A stretch of 17,637 bases of DNA from an uncultured Eubacteriales bacterium. Lineage in GTDB: Bacteria; Bacillota; Clostridia; Oscillospirales; Oscillospiraceae. A model generated the notes under the pieces. The model was not told the DNA's origin and searched no databases. It worked only from the letters and a program-made list of their open reading frames with translations. How positions within the stretch are numbered: position 1 is the stretch's first letter; every line of letters starts with the position of its first letter. Both the position numbers and the translations under genes were made by a program. The stretch covers positions 1-17,637 of the forward strand of contig USHP01000008.1 in NCBI GenBank assembly GCA_900554625.1, read 5' to 3'. Of this stretch, positions 12,911-17,637 are shown piece by piece.

Positions 12911-13236
12911 GTATCATTCACACCCTTCTCCACGCACAGCCCCCACAGATACAGCGGCTGATTTTGATAATAGAACCGTTCCACCCGCCGCAGCAGGTAG
13001 GATTTTCCTCCCAGCGTCAAGGTATCTCCTTCCTGGACAGCTGCTTCCGCCGGCCCCAGGTAAGCATACTGCCCCCGGGAGATTTCTCCCAGGAGCGTTG
13101 CTTCGCTTTCCATACTCTGCCAGCTTTTGGAGTTCACCGCCCAGAAAAATCCCCGAATGACTTTCTCTCCGTCTTTGCCCGAGGCCATCATATCCGTGCC
13201 ATGCTTCTGGATCATGGCATTTACCGCATTACGCAT
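12892..13236 (-). CDS. Small phage protein, probable head-closure/connector
   Basis: This 114-residue protein has a short N-terminal helix (MRNAVNAMIQKHG) and then a mostly beta region (GEISRGQYAYLGP, DTLTLGGKSYLLRRVERFYY). Size, beta content and position between the gp6-type connector and the neck protein fit head-closure (stopper) proteins such as SPP1 gp16, which is family-level inference. The ATG at 13236 lies 1 base after the previous stop. The longer in-frame start at 13257 would overlap the previous gene by 20 bases and is less likely. Confidence 0.72.
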   Translation of the reverse strand: MRNAVNAMIQKHGTDMMASGKDGEKVIRGFFWAVNSKSWQSMESEATLLGEISRGQYAYLGPAEAAVQEGDTLTLGGKSYLLRRVERFYYQNQPLYLWGLCVEKGVNDTWGTQY

Positions 13237-13237
13237 C

Positions 13238-13600
13238 TCATACCCCCAAAAAGGCAAACCGATCTTTCAGATACGGCTGCAGCATTTTCTCCGCCTGCAT
13301 CCGGTAGGTTTCCGCGCTGCTTCCCGATGTTTCGCCGCCTCGTTTGATGGTCAGATCTCCGGCCCGGAATTCCTGCACATCCTCGTCTGCCTGGACACCA
13401 TTCCAGGCCGCCAGCGCATACAGGCTGCCCCCGTTTACCAGGGCCTCCTGGCAGTCCTCCTCTGTCAGTCCTTCTTTCAAACGGGAGAGCAGAGAATCCG
13501 CTGTGACCTGGCATAAAATTCGCAGCATTTCCTGACTGTTTCCCTCCGGCTGCCCTGCCAAGGCCATGGCCTGGGCATAAATTTTCTCCCCCAGCATCAT
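13238..13600 (-). CDS. Phage head-tail connector-type protein (gp6-like)
   Basis: This 120-residue, largely helical protein (MLGEKIYAQAMALA, LLSRLKEGLTEEDCQEALV, SLYALAAWNG) ends in a helix rich in Lys and Leu (AEKMLQPYLKDRF). Size, helical content and its place directly after the major capsid gene fit the adaptor/connector family (HK97 gp6 or SPP1 gp15 type) that docks on the portal. Its ATG overlaps the capsid gene's TGA (ATGA), so translation is coupled to capsid translation. The second ATG directly after the first is an alternative start. Confidence 0.74.
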   Translation of the reverse strand: MMLGEKIYAQAMALAGQPEGNSQEMLRILCQVTADSLLSRLKEGLTEEDCQEALVNGGSLYALAAWNGVQADEDVQEFRAGDLTIKRGGETSGSSAETYRMQAEKMLQPYLKDRFAFLGV

Positions 13601-14622
13601 ACGTTCAGCACGCAGGCCGCGCCGTCGCAGATTTTGGCAAAACCGGCAATGGAGGTGATGGCTGCCCGTTCCAGCTGACGGTCAATCAGCTTGTCATACT
13701 CCACCAGCACATCCCCGGCCCGTACCTGTTCCAGGGCGTAACGGTTGTCCAGGCCAATAATCACACCGTCAGCCACGGCAGAAGTCCGGTGCAGCTGGGC
13801 GCCCAGGGGGGTGGTCAGCTTGCCGGTACCCTGGAAGTTCAGGCCCGTCAGGGGGTTCTGCAGTTCCGGCACCTTCAGCATCTGGATCATACACTTGGTA
13901 GAACACAGCAGGGTGTTCATGGTGTAAGGGTCAAACTGGCCCCAGAATTCCACCAGCTGGTCATAGGCCAGGGTGCCATTGGTGCCGGTGATGGGAACGG
14001 TGCCGATGGTATACTGAACCGCCGCATTGTCGTTGCCGTCACCCTCAATCAGCACCTTCACCGCATCCGCCAGCTGCTGCTTCTGGATGTGAGCGCCAAT
14101 CTGGCGCAGCATCACACCGAACAGATCCAGCTTCTGGAACCGCAGGGCTTCATAGGATGCCACCAGCATTCTGCCCCGCTTGCTCAGCTTCACCAGATGT
14201 TCCTTGGTCTTGACCTCAGTTTCGGGAATGGTCGCACCTTCCTCCACATCCTTCAGTTCCTTGTCATCATCGGTGGGATTGGAGTAGATGGAGCGGTAGT
14301 CCATGGCATCGATGATGGTGGTAGTAGCGGTGATGGCAGGCAGAATATCATTTTCCTCCATGCCCTGCCGGACAGTGCGGGCGATGTACTCCGGGAACAG
14401 CACCGCAGAATCCATGGTACGGAAGAACTTCTCCACGGGAGAAGAACCGGCGCCCTTGGCCCGGATGCCAAAGCGCTTCAGCTGCCGCTGGAAAGCGTCG
14501 GTGCCCTCCAAAGCCGTGCCCCGGTAATTCTCACTGGGGTCCAGAGACTCCAGCACCTGGGTAAAATTCATACCCTCCTGACGATACATGCCTTTTTCCA
14601 GTTTCAGATTGTCGTAACCCAT
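13597..14622 (-). CDS. Phage major capsid protein (HK97-fold type)
   Basis: This 341-residue protein has the size and layout of HK97-fold coat proteins. A helical N-terminal arm (GYDNLKLEKGMYRQEGM...) is followed by FFRTMDSAVLFPEYIARTVRQ and EGATIPETEVKTKEHLVKL, a typical E-loop/P-domain region. Next come a spine-helix-like LVASYEALRFQKLDLFGVML and a late segment with TTPLGAQLHRTSAVADGVIIGLDN. It would form the shell after cleavage by the upstream prohead protease. AGGAGG lies 7 bases upstream of the ATG, a near-ideal ribosome binding site, and a small GC hairpin lies just before it. The preceding gap of 64 bp is the longest in the operon. Confidence 0.87.
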   Translation of the reverse strand: MGYDNLKLEKGMYRQEGMNFTQVLESLDPSENYRGTALEGTDAFQRQLKRFGIRAKGAGSSPVEKFFRTMDSAVLFPEYIARTVRQGMEENDILPAITATTTIIDAMDYRSIYSNPTDDDKELKDVEEGATIPETEVKTKEHLVKLSKRGRMLVASYEALRFQKLDLFGVMLRQIGAHIQKQQLADAVKVLIEGDGNDNAAVQYTIGTVPITGTNGTLAYDQLVEFWGQFDPYTMNTLLCSTKCMIQMLKVPELQNPLTGLNFQGTGKLTTPLGAQLHRTSAVADGVIIGLDNRYALEQVRAGDVLVEYDKLIDRQLERAAITSIAGFAKICDGAACVLNV

Positions 14623-14652
14623 ATCATTTCCTCCTAAAAGTATTTTCTGTAA

Positions 14653-14669
14653 ATGGGGCTTTCCCCCAT
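14653..14669. repeat. Small GC hairpin in the leader before the capsid gene
   Basis: ATGGGG (14653-14658) and CCCCAT (14664-14669) pair around a 5-base loop, about 13 bp upstream of the capsid gene's Shine-Dalgarno sequence. It may stabilise a processed capsid mRNA or mark a cleavage site; there is no U-tract, so it is not an intrinsic terminator. Confidence 0.5.
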
Positions 14670-14686
14670 CTGCATACCTTTGATTT

Positions 14687-15583
14687 TCAGATCAGAAAAC
14701 CGCTTTCCAGTTTCTCTTCCTTACCGCTGCCCCCCAGCTGGGTGCATACCGGCATCAGCTCCGCGAACCGTTCCTCCAGCGCCGATTTCAGCGCCAGCAA
14801 GTCTTCTGCTTTGGCAGTCTGGGCAATGCTGCGCAGTACCGGTTCCGGCGCGCCCAATTCCAGGGAAAGTCCCAACCGGACCACATCGTCCTGCAATTGC
14901 TTTTGGTATTGCTTGCCCAGCTGGGCCATGGTATACAGCGCCCGGTATTCTGCCTGAGCGCCGAAGTTTTCCGCCAGTTCCTTCAGGGATTTTCCAACCT
15001 GCAGCGCTTTCAGTACCCCGGCCTCCCGCTGGGCAGGCACCGCCACAAAGGAAAATTCATACGCATCCATAGGCTCACGCAAAATGGCGCAGCATACCTG
15101 GCCGTCGTAGCTTTCCCCCTTCTGATGTCCGCAGCTGCCGTAATCGCTGCCGCAGATGGAGCAAACCGCCCGCCCCATGGCGCAGCCTACGGAGACTTCT
15201 TTTTTGATGCCCGCTTCAATGTCGGCAATCAATTCCTCGTTTTCCCCGCCCCGGCGCATATAGGCCCAGGCTTTGATGAAACTGACGCCTTCTTCTTTCA
15301 CCACCTGGGTTTCAAAAATCCGGGCCACCTGATTATCGGCACTCCACCGATGATCCACGATTCCCGTTTTCCCCAGAAACAGCTTCGCCAGAGCAGGCAG
15401 CGCAGCGCTGTCAAAGCGTTCAAAATCCCGATCCACCTGATCGTCACACAGCCGCAGGGAAAATACATACACCTGTTCCTGGGTCAGATGTGCCTTGGCC
15501 TGGGCGTTGATGGCCGCCAGCTGCCCGGCGCTGGGCACACCGCAGCTGCTTGCCTGGGTATCCTTTTGAATCTGCAAACTCAT
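14687..15583 (-). CDS. Phage prohead (head maturation) protease with Cys/His cluster
   Basis: This 298-residue protein has an N-terminal protease domain (about residues 36-190) and a C-terminal helical part (about 195-275). VDHRW with His78 and KKEVSVGC with Ser131 match the His and Ser of herpes-assemblin-like prohead proteases. Between is a Cys/His cluster: CSICGSDYGSCGH (Cys141, 144, 151, His153), with Cys164 and Cys165 shortly after, resembling a structural metal site seen in related clostridial phage proteases. The C-terminal helices could act as an internal scaffold, since no separate scaffold gene lies before the capsid gene. GGGAGG sits only 2 bases before the ATG, an unusually short spacing. 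The gene follows the portal stop by 16 bp. Confidence 0.82.
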   Translation of the reverse strand: MSLQIQKDTQASSCGVPSAGQLAAINAQAKAHLTQEQVYVFSLRLCDDQVDRDFERFDSAALPALAKLFLGKTGIVDHRWSADNQVARIFETQVVKEEGVSFIKAWAYMRRGGENEELIADIEAGIKKEVSVGCAMGRAVCSICGSDYGSCGHQKGESYDGQVCCAILREPMDAYEFSFVAVPAQREAGVLKALQVGKSLKELAENFGAQAEYRALYTMAQLGKQYQKQLQDDVVRLGLSLELGAPEPVLRSIAQTAKAEDLLALKSALEERFAELMPVCTQLGGSGKEEKLESGFLI

Positions 15584-15599
15584 AACCTCCCTTTTTCAA

Positions 15600-16754
15600 T
15601 CAAACCGGCTCCTGGGCCAGTTTGGCTTCCGCCCGGTACTTTTCTGCCTGGGCGTTGTACAGTGCCGCCTGAGATTCCTGGGTAATGTCCTGCAAACTGA
15701 TGTCGTCCCAGAGGATCTCCACCCGGTTGTCCAGCCCTTCCAGGGCAAGATACGTCTGGCAGATTTTCCGCATGGCCGGTTCCACGGTTCGCCGCAGCGC
15801 CCACAGCTCACTGGTGAGAATGTCCGCCTGCTGGGTGCTCATCCGCTCGGTAGTACTCCAGCTCAGTCCCAGCAGGAAAGGTGGCAGCCCGGTTTTTGCC
15901 ACCAGCTGCTCCAGAATCTGCCGTACTGGCACTTCCGAATCCAGCAGCGGTGCTTCCCCGCCGATGACCTTGATTTCCACATCGCCAACTGCCACAAAAT
16001 CCCGGACCGTTCCGTTTTTGCCGTCCTCCATGGCCTTGGCCCATTGTTCCGCCACCGCTTTGCCCCGTTCCTGAGCAGTAACCGGGTCCAGATTCTCTCC
16101 GCCCTTGCAGATCACGCTGTAGCGCAGATTGCCGGCCCGCTCCCAATTGCTGCCGATGGTGTTGTAGATTTTCAGCAGAATATCCGCCAGGAAGGGCATC
16201 CCCCGGAACATGCTCACGCCGTAAGGATGGGCAGGCTCCGGATTCATGGTGGTGAACAGCAGCAGATGCTGATACGGCAGGGGCCGCATCAATCCATGAT
16301 CGTCCATCCCCCACAGCACCACATCCAGAGAATCGTTCCCTTCCTGCACTTCCAGGGTGGTCACATCCCCCCAGCATACCGCCCGGAGTTTTCCTCCGGC
16401 CACCACCATTTCGCCCACCGCCCGACCGTAGGTCAGCAGACTGTCCAGATAACCGCTGAGGAAACTCTCAATGCCCATCTGTCCCCGGCCGCAGGGCATC
16501 ATCTGCAGGAAGGTGTTGAGCTTGTGCTGGGCCTGGGGGTTTTTGCACCGTACCTCAAACCCGCCGCAAAGCCGTACCATTTTCCCCACCGCTGCATCCA
16601 GCACCGGGATGGATTCCCGCATTTCCCGGTAAACCCGTTCTTCTCCGCCGCCCAGGGGGGTAAAGTGCCGCATGGCCCCGAAGGGATGGATATTTCCGCC
16701 CCGGAGCTGGCACACCGCCGCCATGGCACCGGATTCCTGTTTTTTTCGTTTCAA
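15600..16754 (-). CDS. Phage portal protein
   Basis: This 384-residue protein would form the dodecameric channel through which DNA enters the capsid. Visible features are RESIPVLDAAVGKMVRLCGGF near the N-terminus, then YLDSLLTYGRAVGEM, PYGVSMFRGMPFLADILLKIYNTI, and GLPPFLLGLSWSTTERMSTQQADIL, a portal-type clip/stem region. A C-terminal helical tail ends EKYRAEAKLAQEPV. The start is read as TTG at 16754, because AAAGGAG ends 7 bases upstream; the in-frame TTG at 16772 overlaps that site. A TTG start may lower expression, fitting the 12 copies needed per capsid. The gene starts 30 bp after the terminase stop. Confidence 0.87.
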   Translation of the reverse strand: MKRKKQESGAMAAVCQLRGGNIHPFGAMRHFTPLGGGEERVYREMRESIPVLDAAVGKMVRLCGGFEVRCKNPQAQHKLNTFLQMMPCGRGQMGIESFLSGYLDSLLTYGRAVGEMVVAGGKLRAVCWGDVTTLEVQEGNDSLDVVLWGMDDHGLMRPLPYQHLLLFTTMNPEPAHPYGVSMFRGMPFLADILLKIYNTIGSNWERAGNLRYSVICKGGENLDPVTAQERGKAVAEQWAKAMEDGKNGTVRDFVAVGDVEIKVIGGEAPLLDSEVPVRQILEQLVAKTGLPPFLLGLSWSTTERMSTQQADILTSELWALRRTVEPAMRKICQTYLALEGLDNRVEILWDDISLQDITQESQAALYNAQAEKYRAEAKLAQEPV

Positions 16755-16784
16755 ACAATCACTCCTTTCCAATTCAGCCGTCCG

Positions 16785-17637
16785 TTACCGTTTTCTCTCC
16801 ACCGTACACGCTGCAAATCCCCCCTGTCTTTCCCCCAGCACTGTGGAAACAAAGTAGCGCATATCGTCCATTGCGTGGTCGTGTTCCTTGCGCACCTTGT
16901 CTTTGCTGCCGTCTTTCAAGTCCCAGACATATTCCTCCATTTCCCGCAGGCAGTCGGTGCATCCCGGCCCAATGACAATTTTCCCGGTTTTCAGGCAGTC
17001 AGAAGTAAGCCGGATGCCGCTGAGCACATCGTTGTTGGCCTTCTGCACCCGCCAGCCCCTGCGCCGCAGCAGTTCCAGGAAGCTGGCAGCAGAAGGGTCT
17101 ACAATCACCGCTGTAATGGCCCTGTCTCCCGCCAGGGCTTCCAGGGCCTGGGCGTATTCCCCGTCGGTCATCTGCCGCATCTGGGCACGGGAATCGAAAT
17201 AGAATTCCTTCACCCGATACCACACCCCCCGGCAGTGCCCCCACAGTCCCATGGACATGGGATTGACCGTTCCATAATCGCAGGAAATGTACCATTTGTC
17301 GCAGGTTTCTGGAGGGATCCCCGTCATTTCCTCGGTGAAGAAGTCATACACCCGTCCCTCCGCCTGCACCCACTGACCCAGTACAAACCGCTTGTAAAAC
17401 ACCCCGGTGTACAGCCGCTGATACCGCTGGCGAATCTGCTGGGTCAGGGAGGGATTGTCCTCCATGGTAAAGTGCAGCCGCAGACAGTTGCGCTTGGCAG
17501 CTTCCTGAATCCAGGTCTTGTAAAACCAGTGGTTCGGCCCGGCGGGGTTACAGTTAAACCAAATCCGGCTCCCGGCCACCGAGCATCGGGCGCAGGCTTG
17601 CTCCACAAAGCTGCGGGGCATCAGCACCACTTCATCC
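16785..17637 (-). CDS. terL: Phage terminase large subunit, PBSX type (N-terminus outside window)
   Basis: The frame is open to the window edge and begins with Asp-Glu followed by VVLMPRSFVEQ (bases 17631-17636 encode the acidic pair), probably the Walker B region of the ATPase. The nuclease domain follows, with the acidic motifs YISCDYGTVNP, VIVDPSAASF and DHAMDDMRYF that bind catalytic metals in RuvC-like terminase nucleases. NPAGPNHWFYKTW and RFVLGQWVQAEGRVYDFF are typical of the PBSX-family large terminase. The enzyme powers DNA packaging and cuts the concatemer. The Walker A part and the small terminase lie to the right of the window. Confidence 0.9.
   Translation of the reverse strand, partial: DEVVLMPRSFVEQACARCSVAGSRIWFNCNPAGPNHWFYKTWIQEAAKRNCLRLHFTMEDNPSLTQQIRQRYQRLYTGVFYKRFVLGQWVQAEGRVYDFFTEEMTGIPPETCDKWYISCDYGTVNPMSMGLWGHCRGVWYRVKEFYFDSRAQMRQMTDGEYAQALEALAGDRAITAVIVDPSAASFLELLRRRGWRVQKANNDVLSGIRLTSDCLKTGKIVIGPGCTDCLREMEEYVWDLKDGSKDKVRKEHDHAMDDMRYFVSTVLGERQGGFAACTVERKR

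Larger units (their letters stand above)
11804..17637 (-). mobile_element. Phage-derived head/packaging module (right end beyond window)
   Basis: Eight co-directional genes run from the right edge to the terminator at 11804: large terminase, portal, prohead protease, major capsid protein and four small connector/neck-type proteins. Spacing is tight (4-base ATGA overlap, a 19-base overlap, 1-base gaps) and every frame is open. No recognisable tail tube, tape measure, baseplate, holin, endolysin, integrase or repressor lies to the left, and no tRNA or attachment repeat was seen at that edge. Its nature (satellite, prophage remnant, domesticated module) cannot be decided without the sequence to the right. 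Confidence 0.82.

Noticed and set aside
13789..14637. 282-codon plus-strand frame opposite the capsid gene
   Set aside because: Gln/His/Leu-rich shadow of the capsid gene, with no ribosome binding site.
1..17637. CRISPR array, tRNA or rRNA genes, defence-system genes
   Set aside because: No regularly spaced repeats and no RNA-gene signatures; none of the proteins carries recognisable nuclease, toxin or restriction motifs apart from the terminase.

Overview
The window looks like the chromosome of a spore-forming, GC-rich gut Clostridium relative (Oscillospiraceae/Ruminococcaceae-like). The reasons are a SpoIVB sporulation protease, strong AGGAGG-type ribosome binding sites, Firmicutes sigma-A promoters, many small XRE regulators, DUF975 and DUF6773-type membrane proteins, and an IscS-IscU-Rrf2 cluster with no hscBA/fdx. 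Genus assignment is inference.

Layout. 1-1924 (+): the 3' end of alanine racemase, then a membrane-anchored CapA-like metallophosphatase, closed by a perfect bidirectional terminator. 1965-5774: a regulator-rich stretch with a TPR-containing XRE regulator (-), a DUF975 membrane protein (+), a second XRE regulator (-), and a translationally coupled pair of a 67-residue XRE regulator and a four-helix membrane protein (-). 5883-7951 (-): an Fe-S assembly operon in the order iscS, iscU, rrf2/iscR-like, read from a strong promoter whose -35 and -10 each lie in a dyad. 8080-8535 (-): free methionine-(R)-sulfoxide reductase, divergent from spoIVB (8712-9680, +). 9701-10071: a 371-bp internally deleted IS3-family element with both ends and a 3-bp target duplication. 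10090-10519 (-): a membrane-protein gene with a consensus promoter but one frameshift at a T6 tract. 10590-11639 (-): a third XRE/TPR regulator.

11804-17637 (-): a phage-type head module running in from the right edge: large terminase (partial), portal, Cys/His-motif prohead protease, major capsid protein and four small connector/neck-type genes, tightly packed and all open. It stops at a strong terminator. No recognisable tail tube, tape measure, baseplate, lysis or integrase gene follows; ordinary chromosomal genes begin within about 200 bp. This is the most interesting part: it could be a capsid-forming satellite, a domesticated packaging module, or a truncated prophage. The right boundary is outside the window, so these cannot be separated here.

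The Fe-S operon and MsrC both relate to oxidative damage in an anaerobe, and the dyads over their promoters suggest redox or Fe-S-linked control, which is inference. No tRNA, rRNA, CRISPR array or integrase was seen.
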